NCBI GenBank assembly: GCA_046263055.1
Contig: JBHELO010000141.1
Span: 1 to 17,127, forward strand
Length of the DNA: 17,127 bases
Reading direction: 5' to 3'
Source: DATAQC01 sp046263055
Lineage (GTDB): Bacteria; Actinomycetota; Acidimicrobiia; Acidimicrobiales; AC-14
Under the pieces are notes generated by a model. The model searched no databases, was not told the origin of the DNA, and saw only the letters and a program-made list of their open reading frames with translations. Numbering within the stretch: position 1 is the stretch's first letter; each line of letters starts with the position of its first letter. A program made the translations under genes and the position numbers. This document shows, piece by piece, positions 1-10,419 of the stretch.

Positions 1-14
1 ATAACCCTGAAATC

Positions 15-443
15 TCAACGATCTTTGACTTGACGCGCCTGTTCGGGCCCTGCGAATGTTCGCCCGTCGGGGCGTGGGGTGCGTCCGCCGTGCACCCCAG
101 CCCCGACCTCTTTCTCGGGCGGCGTGGCAGGTTGGGGCCCGCGTGTCCGGCCCAGGGCCACCGCCTCCCGTACCAGGGCGCGGACATCGGGCTCGGAGGC
201 GCCGGCCGCCACCAGGACGGCCACCATCTCCTCGATCCTGCGACCGGCGGTGTCCAGGGCGGCGTCGTCGATCGCGGGGACGGCCACCGCGGTGGCCACG
301 ATGAGGCACGCCACTGCGGCCGCCGTCACGAGCCCGAACGTGAGGGCCACCGCGTTGTCGTCGGCCACCGAGCCGACGATCATCCCGACGATCCCGGCGG
401 CGCACACCGTGAAGACGACGACCCGCACGACACGGGGGCTCAT
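15..443 (-). CDS. Small two-helix membrane protein, unknown function
   Basis: A 142-residue protein that I do not recognise. Two hydrophobic segments are visible at about residues 7-27 and 33-56, joined by a short loop with two Asp residues, so it should be an integral membrane hairpin. The rest, about 60-142, is soluble: a predicted amphipathic helix (about 65-98, with IEEMVAVLVAAGASEPDVRALV) and a charged, Pro/Gly-rich tail. The ATG lies 4 nt after the TGA of the upstream kinase-like gene on the same strand, so the two are almost certainly co-transcribed and probably translationally coupled. That suggests it works with the kinase at the membrane, which is inference from position only. The reading frame is complete inside the window. 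Confidence 0.7.
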   Translation of the reverse strand: MSPRVVRVVVFTVCAAGIVGMIVGSVADDNAVALTFGLVTAAAVACLIVATAVAVPAIDDAALDTAGRRIEEMVAVLVAAGASEPDVRALVREAVALGRTRGPQPATPPEKEVGAGVHGGRTPRPDGRTFAGPEQARQVKDR

Positions 444-447
444 CGGC

Positions 448-2571
448 TCAGGAGGGGGCCCGGAAGAACGCCTTGAAGTTCTGCAGGGCGGCCTGGGCTC
501 CTGCCCAGTCGGCGGCCCGCGTCTGGAAGGACAGCGCGAACCCGTAGCGGCCGGCCGCGAAGCCCAGGTTGTAGGCGTGCAGCCCGACGCCGGAGTCGAC
601 GTAGGTGTACTCCCAGATGGCGGCCGGGAAGCCCTGGAAGGTGGTGGGCACGATCTGCAGCCGGTTGTAGCCCTGGTGGGTGGCCGACAAGGTCTGCTCC
701 TGGTCGAACCAGGCGCTCACCGGCGAGGGCGGTGGCGGCTGCTGGTAGCCCACCACGAAGTCGTCCTTGGTGACGGGGTCCACGAAATAGGTCTGGTTCC
801 CCGTGCGGCGGACGCCCCAGTTGGGCGGGTAGCGCAGGGTGAAGCCGGTGGCCGCGTCCGTGTACGGCACCCACGAGGACGCCCCTCCCAGCGTGCCCGG
901 GCTCTCGAGGCTGGGGCGCGACGACGTGAGCTGGCGGCCGCCGGTGATGATGAGGGCCACCATGACCGCGCCGACCACCACCGCCAGAACCGCCAACCAG
1001 AGCCCTCGTGGGAGGCGGCGGCGGCCCCGTGGGGCGGGAGGAGCCACCACTCGCGGCGGCGGCTCGGGAAGCGGTGGCGGCGGGACGGCCTCCACCGGCA
1101 GGTGGAAGAACCAGGGCTCCCGCAGCGGCGCCGGTCCGGGTGACCCTCCGGCGGTGCCTGGCTGCTCGGCGCTACCGGCCACCACTGCCACCGCCTCGCG
1201 ACCCGGCTGGCCGACCTCGCCGGGGTGATGGTCGGCCCCGTTGCCAACCGCCGGGGGCGCCCATGACGACGTGTCCCCGTCCACCGGCGCCCCGCCGGCC
1301 GCGGGCTCGTGTGCCGCCGGCCCCAGCCCGACCGGCGTCGGTGCCGCGGCGGCCCCGAAGCCTACCGGCACCTCGACGGGCGGGTGTGTCGGGTCCGCCC
1401 GAGCTGCTGGCGACAGCGATTGCGGCCCGCCGACCTCGGAGGCGAGGGGTGCGGGCGCATGGTGCTCCTGGGCGGCCATCTGCCGCCAGGGGACCCGGCC
1501 CGGGGGGAGCGCGTCAGGAGCTTCCCGCTCCGGGGGCGGGGCGTGGAGGCCCGCCAGCCCGAGGCCGGCGGCGGGTGTCCCGGACACGGCGGAGGTACCC
1601 GCCGTCGCCGCCCCGGCGGCGGGCGGAACGGCGCCCGAGGAGGCGGCGGGGCCGAGTGGCGCGGCGGGCATCCCGGGGGCCGGGACCGGGACCGGGGATG
1701 CCGGCATCTCGCTGTCGGCGGCCGGCCGGGCGGTAGGCGAGTCGGCGACTGGGGTGGTGGCCGCCGCCAGCAGGAGCCGGGTGGCCTCGTCGTCGGGGCG
1801 GGCCATCGCGTCCTTGACCAGGAGGGCGTCGAGGGCGGGCCCGAGGGCGCCGGCGGCCACCGTCGGGCGGGGCGGGCGTCCCACGATGGCAGCCACGACG
1901 GCCGCCGGGTCGTCACCCTCGAAGGGCGGCACCCCCTCCACCGCGAAGTACAGGGTGGCCCCCAGCGACCACAGGTCGGACAGGAAGCTGGCGCCCGCCG
2001 ACTCGGTCTGCTCGGGAGCGAGGTAGGAGGGGTCGGGGACGCCTCCGGCGGCGATGATCTTCGGGTCGTCGACCAGGGATGCCACGCCGAAGTCGGCGAG
2101 GCGGGCGTCCCCGGTAGCCGTCAGGAAGACGTTGGACGGGCGCAGGTCCCGGTGGACGAGGTGAAGGCGGTGGGCGGCGGCCAGGGCGTCCAGCAGCTGC
2201 AATCCCAGACCCGCCGCCCGGTGCGGCGCCAGGGGGCCGTGGTCCCTGACCCCATCGGCCAGCGTCGGGCCGGTGACCAGCTCGGTGACCACGAAGGGGC
2301 GGCCGTCCTCGGCCACCGCGTCGAACACCGCCACCACGCCGGGGTGGCGCAGCCCGGCGGCGGTGCCGGCCTCGCGCAGCACCTTCTCGGTGAGGGCGGC
2401 CTGCTCGGCGTCGTCGAGCACGTCGGGCAGCTCCACCTCGCGGATGGCCACCTGGCGGTCGAGCTGGCGGTCGCGGGCCCGCCACACCACACCGACCTCG
2501 CCGCGCCCCAGCGGCTCGATGAGCTCGTAGCGGCCGACTACGACCCGGCCGGCCGTTGCGGAGGTGGACAT
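448..2571 (-). CDS. Transmembrane Ser/Thr protein kinase-like protein (PknB/Hanks family, altered catalytic lysines)
   Basis: A 707-residue membrane receptor-type kinase. The kinase domain spans about 14-275: glycine loop GRGEVG (22-27), alpha-C Glu67, HRD 140-142, Asn147, DFG 160-162, APE 185-187 and the F-helix Asp199. Two normally invariant or strongly conserved lysines are arginine: the VAIK lysine (R44, motif VAIR) and the HRDLK lysine (R144, motif HRDLRPSN). It may therefore be a pseudokinase or a weak kinase. A Pro/Ala-rich linker (about 285-515) precedes one transmembrane helix at about 523-545. The extracytoplasmic part, about 549-707, resembles the PsbP/Mog1-like sensor domains of actinobacterial kinases (inference). 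I chose the ATG at 2571 because the kinase fold begins 13 residues later and a TAGCGT hexamer sits 7 nt before it. The in-frame ATG at 2697 would overlap kgd. Diverges from kgd and is followed by a small membrane protein. Confidence 0.88.
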   Translation of the reverse strand: MSTSATAGRVVVGRYELIEPLGRGEVGVVWRARDRQLDRQVAIREVELPDVLDDAEQAALTEKVLREAGTAAGLRHPGVVAVFDAVAEDGRPFVVTELVTGPTLADGVRDHGPLAPHRAAGLGLQLLDALAAAHRLHLVHRDLRPSNVFLTATGDARLADFGVASLVDDPKIIAAGGVPDPSYLAPEQTESAGASFLSDLWSLGATLYFAVEGVPPFEGDDPAAVVAAIVGRPPRPTVAAGALGPALDALLVKDAMARPDDEATRLLLAAATTPVADSPTARPAADSEMPASPVPVPAPGMPAAPLGPAASSGAVPPAAGAATAGTSAVSGTPAAGLGLAGLHAPPPEREAPDALPPGRVPWRQMAAQEHHAPAPLASEVGGPQSLSPAARADPTHPPVEVPVGFGAAAAPTPVGLGPAAHEPAAGGAPVDGDTSSWAPPAVGNGADHHPGEVGQPGREAVAVVAGSAEQPGTAGGSPGPAPLREPWFFHLPVEAVPPPPLPEPPPRVVAPPAPRGRRRLPRGLWLAVLAVVVGAVMVALIITGGRQLTSSRPSLESPGTLGGASSWVPYTDAATGFTLRYPPNWGVRRTGNQTYFVDPVTKDDFVVGYQQPPPPSPVSAWFDQEQTLSATHQGYNRLQIVPTTFQGFPAAIWEYTYVDSGVGLHAYNLGFAAGRYGFALSFQTRAADWAGAQAALQNFKAFFRAPS

Positions 2572-2578
2572 CGCTACG

Positions 2579-2584
2579 ACGCTA
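2579..2584 (-). promoter_or_regulatory. -10 hexamer TAGCGT of the kinase operon (leaderless)
   Basis: Read on the minus strand, TAGCGT fits the actinobacterial -10 consensus TANNNT and ends 7 nt before the ATG of the kinase-like gene. Transcription would start at or within a base or two of the A of the ATG. No Shine-Dalgarno-like sequence precedes the start, which agrees with a leaderless mRNA. Only the hexamer is visible; no convincing -35 was found. Confidence 0.5.
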
Positions 2585-2652
2585 CAGATCTCGGGACCGG
2601 CTTTCGTCCCACCACCGGCTCGCGGGAGCGCGGGTTGAGGCGGGGCCGCCGG

Positions 2653-2658
2653 TACGAT
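2653..2658 (+). promoter_or_regulatory. -10 hexamer TACGAT of kgd (leaderless)
   Basis: TACGAT matches TANNNT and ends 8 nt before the ATG of kgd at 2667. A GTG at 2661 is only 2 nt beyond the hexamer and is a poor start for that reason. No ribosome binding site is evident. The kinase and kgd -10 hexamers lie about 70 bp apart on opposite strands, so a regulator bound between them could affect both genes. Confidence 0.5.
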
Positions 2659-2666
2659 TGGTGTAC

Positions 2667-6380
<3,714 letters not shown>

Positions 6381-6436
6381 CTGGCGGCCCGGAGATCGCA
6401 GACCTGGCCGGCTCCAACTGCTTGACTGAGCGCGAC

Positions 6437-9142
6437 ATGTCCCGCCGCCCCGTCGTCGTCGACGGCTCCAACCTGGCCACCGAGGGCCGGGAGCTCCCGA
6501 GCCTGGCCCAACTCGACGAGGCGGTGCGCGCCTGGCTGGGTGAGAACCCCGACGACGAGGTCATCGTCGTGGTCGACGCATCGTTCGCCCACCGCATCGA
6601 TGCGTCCGAGGTGCGGACGTTCGAAGAGGCGGAGGCGGCGGGGGAGCTGGTGTCGCCCCCCGCCGGCGCCGTCGGGCGGGGCGACAAGTTCCTGCTCCAG
6701 ATCGCCGACCGGGTGGGGGCGGCCGTCCTGTCCAACGACTCGTTCCAGGAGTTCCATGGCGAGTACGGGTGGCTGTTCGACTCCGGGCGGCTCCTGGGCG
6801 GCAAGCCGGTGCCCGGCGTGGGATGGATCTTCATTCCCCGCACGCCCGTCCGGGGCCCCAAGAGCCGCATGGCCGTGCGTGACGCGCAGCGGGCCAAGCG
6901 CTCGGCCCGCAGCGAGCCGGTGGTGGCCGCCATCGAGGAGGCCAAGGCGGAGGCCGTCAACCCGCCCGACGGGTCGTCGTCGGGCCGGCGCCGCCGCCGG
7001 CGCGGTGGCCGGGGTGGGGGATCGGGTGCCGGGGCGGCGGCCGCCAGCGCCGGGGCCACCGACGGCGAGGCCGCCGCCTCGCCGGCTCCCGAGGCGGTCA
7101 ACGACCCGCTGCCGTTCATCAGCTTCATCGCCGGCCATCCCCTCGGCAGCGAGGTAGAGGGGACGGTGGACAGCTTCACCTCCCACGGTGCGTTCGTGGT
7201 GGCCGACGGGGCCCGGTGCTACGTGCCAGTGTCCGGGCTGGGCGACCCGCCGCCCCGCACCGCCAAGGCCGTCCTGACCCGGGGCGAGAGCCGCCCCTTC
7301 GTGGTGCAGGCCCTCGACGCCCCCAGGCGGGGCATCGAGCTGGCCCTGCCCGGCCTGGCCAAGGTGGCCGGTACCCCGACCGACGAGACGGTGGAGGCCG
7401 AGATCCACGAACCGCGCCGCGCCGCCCAGGGCGCCGCCGCGGCGTGCACGGACGCCGGGACGACGCCGCCGGCCGGCGAGGACGCCCCGCCTCCCCGCCG
7501 ACCGCGCCGCCGCCCCGCGTCCGTTGGACAGGCGCCCGCCACGCAGGATGCCGCCGCGCCGGGCACCGCCGCCACCGAGGCCGCCGGGGGTGCGATCCAG
7601 CCGGGAGCCCCCGCCCCCGCCGGCCCGGCCCCGGCCCCGGCCGGACGCCGCCCCCGCCGCCCGACGAGCGTGCCCATCGCCGAGGAGGTGGCCGCCGCCG
7701 GGCCGGACACGCCCGCCCCCGTGCCCGTCCCTGCCGCACCGGCGGAGCCGGACGGCCCGGAGGCCGAGCCCCGGCCCAGGCGTGGGCGCCGGCGGGCCGA
7801 TCAGCCCACCGAGGACGTGACGTTGCCTCGCGGCGAGGATGCTCCACCGGCCCCACCGCCGGCCGAGCCGGCCCCGTCGAGCCGGCCCCGTCGCCGCCCG
7901 AGTGGCGCCGCCGGCCCCGACGGCGCACCGCCGGCCGACTTGGCCGACTTGGGCGACAGCCCGGCCACCGCCACGGCCACCGCCGCCGGCGCCGGCGAGG
8001 CCCCCGCAGCCCCCAGCCGCCGCCGCCGAAGCAGCAGCACCGCCCCACCCGCCGGGGGGCCAGCGGCCCCGACGGCCGCCGATGCTCCCGACGAGACCCC
8101 CGCCGCCCCGGTTCGGGGCCGCCGCCGCCGCACCGCCGAGCCCGCGGCCGTCGATGGCGAGACCCCCGCCGTCCCGGGTCGCGGCCGCCGCCGCCGCACC
8201 GCCGAGCCCGCGGCCGTCGGTGGCGAGACCCCCGCCGTCCCGGGCGGCGGCCGCCGCCCCCGCACCACCGACCCTGCGGCCGCCGATGCCGTCCCTGCCG
8301 CCCCGGGCTCAGGTCGCCGCCGCCGCACCGTCCCTCCCGCCGCCGGGCCGGAGCCGGAGACGGTCGCCCAGACCGCCGTCCCGGCCGCTCGGGGCCGCCG
8401 GCGCGCCGCCGGCCCGGACGGCCCGCCGCCCGCCGCCGGCACCGAGCCCTCGGCGCCCGCCCGCCGCCGCGCCGCAGACCAGGCATCGGCCGACACCCCC
8501 CCCGCCGCCGAGACCCCGACAGCACGGGCGGGCCGAGGTCGCCGTCCCGCCGCCAGCCTCCCAGCTGACCCTGGGGGTGGGGACGGGGAGCGCGTGGCGG
8601 GCTCGCCACGAGGCCGCCGCCGCACGGCCGCAACGTCTGCGGGGCCCGCCGCCGACGGGCTCGAGTCCCCGACCCCGCCGTCGCCCACCGAGGCGGTGGC
8701 CCGACCCGGACCCCGGCCCGCCCCCGAGCCCGACGTGGTTCCCGAGGACGTCCCGCCGCCGCCGGCCGCCCGCCCGACCCGGCGGCGGGCGGCCACAGGC
8801 CCGGGCGACGCCGGCCCAACCTCCTCCGCCCCGGCCGGCGGTGGCTCCGATGGCTCGGCCGTGGCCACCCCGGCGGCATCGCAGCCCCGATCCCGCCGGC
8901 GCCCGCCCACGACCGCGATTCCCGAACCAGCCCCGTCGCCGCCGGCCGGTCCCGATCCGGGGTCCCCGCCCGCCCGCCCCCGGCGGGCCGCCCGGGCAAC
9001 TGCGTCGGCCGCCCCCCCCGCACCGGCGCCCTCCGGTCCCGAGCCCGGGTCGCCGGCGGCCACCGGTGGGGGTCCGTCCCGAGCTCGCCGGCGGCGCAGC
9101 CCGTCGGCCGACGCCCCGGGGGAGCCGGCCACCCGGCCGTAG
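6437..9142 (+). CDS. NYN/Zc3h12a-like ribonuclease with S1-like RNA-binding domain and very long disordered Pro/Ala/Arg tail
   Basis: A 901-residue protein. Residues 4-150 are a NYN/Zc3h12a-type (PIN-like) nuclease domain: it opens with RRPVVVDGSNLATEGR (Asp9, Asn12), followed by VVVDASF (Asp47), GRGDKFLLQIADR (Asp83) and VLSNDSF (Asp101). These acidic residues are where such enzymes coordinate the metal used to cut RNA. A basic Arg/Gly stretch follows (about 180-200). An S1/OB-like RNA-binding domain covers about 228-305 (GSEVEGTVDSFTSHGAFVV, then PVSGLGDPPPRT). From about 310 to the end, some 590 residues are low-complexity Pro, Ala, Arg and Gly with many RRRR clusters, presumably disordered and RNA-binding. 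No -10 hexamer is seen near the ATG at 6437, so it is probably read through from kgd. An in-frame GTG at 6377 overlaps the kgd stop (GTGA) and would add 20 residues; I prefer 6437 because the domain starts there. The substrate is unknown. Confidence 0.85.
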   Translation: MSRRPVVVDGSNLATEGRELPSLAQLDEAVRAWLGENPDDEVIVVVDASFAHRIDASEVRTFEEAEAAGELVSPPAGAVGRGDKFLLQIADRVGAAVLSNDSFQEFHGEYGWLFDSGRLLGGKPVPGVGWIFIPRTPVRGPKSRMAVRDAQRAKRSARSEPVVAAIEEAKAEAVNPPDGSSSGRRRRRRGGRGGGSGAGAAAASAGATDGEAAASPAPEAVNDPLPFISFIAGHPLGSEVEGTVDSFTSHGAFVVADGARCYVPVSGLGDPPPRTAKAVLTRGESRPFVVQALDAPRRGIELALPGLAKVAGTPTDETVEAEIHEPRRAAQGAAAACTDAGTTPPAGEDAPPPRRPRRRPASVGQAPATQDAAAPGTAATEAAGGAIQPGAPAPAGPAPAPAGRRPRRPTSVPIAEEVAAAGPDTPAPVPVPAAPAEPDGPEAEPRPRRGRRRADQPTEDVTLPRGEDAPPAPPPAEPAPSSRPRRRPSGAAGPDGAPPADLADLGDSPATATATAAGAGEAPAAPSRRRRSSSTAPPAGGPAAPTAADAPDETPAAPVRGRRRRTAEPAAVDGETPAVPGRGRRRRTAEPAAVGGETPAVPGGGRRPRTTDPAAADAVPAAPGSGRRRRTVPPAAGPEPETVAQTAVPAARGRRRAAGPDGPPPAAGTEPSAPARRRAADQASADTPPAAETPTARAGRGRRPAASLPADPGGGDGERVAGSPRGRRRTAATSAGPAADGLESPTPPSPTEAVARPGPRPAPEPDVVPEDVPPPPAARPTRRRAATGPGDAGPTSSAPAGGGSDGSAVATPAASQPRSRRRPPTTAIPEPAPSPPAGPDPGSPPARPRRAARATASAAPPAPAPSGPEPGSPAATGGGPSRARRRRSPSADAPGEPATRP
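8093..8290 (+). repeat. Three tandem 66-bp units in the ribonuclease tail
   Basis: Units start at 8093, 8159 and 8225. Each encodes 22 residues of the form ETPAVPGRGRRRRTAEPAAV plus DG or GG; the third copy is more diverged (GGGRRPRTTDP). A further partial relative, PAAPGSGRRRRT, follows. The first two copies are nearly identical at the nucleotide level, which suggests recent in-frame expansion of the arginine-rich tail. Confidence 0.8.
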
Positions 9143-9145
9143 GCT
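9140..9145 (+). promoter_or_regulatory. -10 hexamer TAGGCT of xth, starting on the upstream stop codon
   Basis: TAGGCT matches TANNNT and ends 8 nt before the GTG start of xth. Its first three bases are the TAG stop codon of the ribonuclease gene, so terminator codon and promoter element are one. The spacing predicts a leaderless xth transcript separate from any kgd-ribonuclease read-through. Confidence 0.45.
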
Positions 9146-9153
9146 CGGCGCCC

Positions 9154-9936
9154 GTGCGCCTCGCCACCTGGAACGTCAATTCGCTTAAGGCCCGCCTCCC
9201 CCGGGTGGAGGAGTGGCTGGCCTACGCCCGACCGGACGTCCTCTGCATGCAGGAGACCAAGCTGGCCGACAGCGCCTTCCCGGCTCTGGCCTTCGCCGCC
9301 CTCGGGTACGAGGCCGCCCACTGCGGCCAGGGTCAGTGGAACGGCGTGGCCATCCTGTCCAGGATCGGCCTGGAGGACGTGGTGACCGGCTTCTCGGACC
9401 AGGCCGAGGGCGAGGCGGTTGAGGCTCGCCTGGTGTGGGCCACCTGCGGCGGCGTCCGGGTGGCCAGCGTCTATGTGCCCAACGGGCGGATGGTGGGGAG
9501 CGAGCACTACGACGCCAAGCTGGCCTGGCTCGACCGCCTCCGTCGCCACGTGGCCGACACCGCCGACCCGGCCGTCGACCTGGCCGTGTGCGGCGACTTC
9601 AACGTGGCCCCCGAAGACCGCGACGTGTGGGACCCGACCAAGCTCCACGGCGGCACCCACGTGAGCCCGGCCGAGCGGGCAGCGGTGGCCGCCCTGGAGG
9701 AGTGGGGCCTGGTGGACGTCTTCCGCCGCCGCTACCCGCAGAGCGGGCTGTACTCCTGGTGGGACTACCGGGCCGGCGACTTCCACCAGGGTCGGGGCCT
9801 GCGCATCGACCTCGTCCTGGCCACCCGGTCACTGGCCGACCGCGCCTCCTACGCCCTGATCGACCGCTTCGCCCGCAAGGGGAAGGGGCCGTCCGACCAC
9901 GCACCCCTGCTGGTGGACTTCGACGATCCCCCGTGA
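9154..9936 (+). CDS. xth: Exodeoxyribonuclease III (AP endonuclease)
   Basis: A 260-residue, full-length member of the ExoIII/APE1 family (endonuclease/exonuclease/phosphatase fold). It cuts DNA 5' of abasic sites and removes 3' blocking groups in base excision repair. Family motifs are all present: TWNVNSLKARL (Asn7), MQETK (Glu34, metal ligand), SVYVPNGR (Tyr107), CGDFNVAPED (Asp148 and Asn150), RIDLVLAT near the C terminus and the catalytic SDHAPL (Asp248, His249). The start is GTG at 9154, immediately giving the conserved first strand RLATWNVNS. It lies 11 nt after the upstream stop and has its own -10 hexamer. It converges with the sigma-region-4 gene across a short hairpin-containing spacer. 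Confidence 0.96.
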   Translation: MRLATWNVNSLKARLPRVEEWLAYARPDVLCMQETKLADSAFPALAFAALGYEAAHCGQGQWNGVAILSRIGLEDVVTGFSDQAEGEAVEARLVWATCGGVRVASVYVPNGRMVGSEHYDAKLAWLDRLRRHVADTADPAVDLAVCGDFNVAPEDRDVWDPTKLHGGTHVSPAERAAVAALEEWGLVDVFRRRYPQSGLYSWWDYRAGDFHQGRGLRIDLVLATRSLADRASYALIDRFARKGKGPSDHAPLLVDFDDPP

Positions 9937-9946
9937 CAGGCCGCCT

Positions 9947-9967
9947 CCCGGACCCTGGCGGGTCGGG
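9947..9967. terminator. Hairpin between convergent xth and sigma-region-4 genes
   Basis: GACCC, a TGGC loop and GGGTC form a perfect 5-bp stem at 9951-9964. Allowing one bulged G adds three C-G pairs outside it (CCC at 9947, GGG at 9965). It sits in the 31-nt gap between two convergent stop codons, so it can serve both genes. There is no T-tract, as is usual in high-GC actinobacteria. Confidence 0.45.
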
Positions 9968-10270
9968 CTACTCCACGAGCAGGCGGGACCGCAGCTTGGC
10001 GAGGCCGCCGGCCAACGCCTCACGCACCTCGGCCCTGCTCATGGCCAGGTCGGTGCGCAACTCCTTCATGCTCCGGGGGGGCGAGCCGTCGAGGCCGTAG
10101 TGGGCGGTCACGACCCGCCGCTCCAGGGGCTCGAGGGCGTCGAAGAGGTGCGGGGGCGCGGCCCGCAGCACGAGGGCGTCGTCGTCGTACAGGTCGTCGA
10201 AGGCAACCTCCTCGCCCTCGACGTCGGGGTACGGCCAGCCGTCTTCGCTCGGCAGCAGGAACGATGTCAT
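9968..10270 (-). CDS. Stand-alone sigma-70 region 4-like protein
   Basis: A 100-residue protein. Residues 42-97 (from LFDALEPLERRVVTAHYGLDG to the end) align by eye with region 4 of primary sigma factors: the LxxLE...HYGLDG part corresponds to the LTxRERxVLxxRFGLDG signature, SMKELRTDLAMSRAEVREAL to the helix-turn-helix, and GLAKLRSRL to the closing helix. Regions 1-3, which bind the -10 element and core polymerase, are absent. Residues 9-31 are strongly acidic instead. It could touch -35 DNA or the RNA polymerase beta-flap, but no function is demonstrated. The ATG at 10270 is the start; a TTGACG (10304-10299) upstream may be a -35, with no good -10. The gene lies downstream of uvrD2 on the same strand but is separated from it by a strong hairpin. 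Confidence 0.7.
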   Translation of the reverse strand: MTSFLLPSEDGWPYPDVEGEEVAFDDLYDDDALVLRAAPPHLFDALEPLERRVVTAHYGLDGSPPRSMKELRTDLAMSRAEVREALAGGLAKLRSRLLVE

Positions 10271-10346
10271 GGCTAGTTGTCGCGCCGCAGCGGCCGCCCG
10301 TCAACGCCCGAGCGGTCGGCTCCCGCCCGAGTGTGAGCGGAGAGGA

Positions 10347-10375
10347 CCGGACGGCCGGCGGGCCCGGCCGTCCGG
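10347..10375 (-). terminator. Strong 12-bp hairpin after uvrD2
   Basis: Arms CCGGACGGCCGG (10347-10358) and CCGGCCGTCCGG (10364-10375) are perfect complements around a 5-nt loop. On the minus strand this comes 44 nt after the uvrD2 stop and before the sigma-region-4 gene, so it most likely ends the uvrD2 transcript. There is no U-tract, and the hairpin is symmetric enough to work on either strand. Confidence 0.6.
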
Positions 10376-10419
10376 CGCAGATCCCGGGACGGCCGAGGTT
10401 CGGGCGGGGGACTGGGGAC

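Noticed and set aside
7176..9786. Two long antisense frames over the ribonuclease tail and xth
   Set aside because: The tail is repetitive and GC-rich, so every frame stays open. Their products are low-complexity Arg/Gly/Ala, and xth is clearly encoded on the plus strand.
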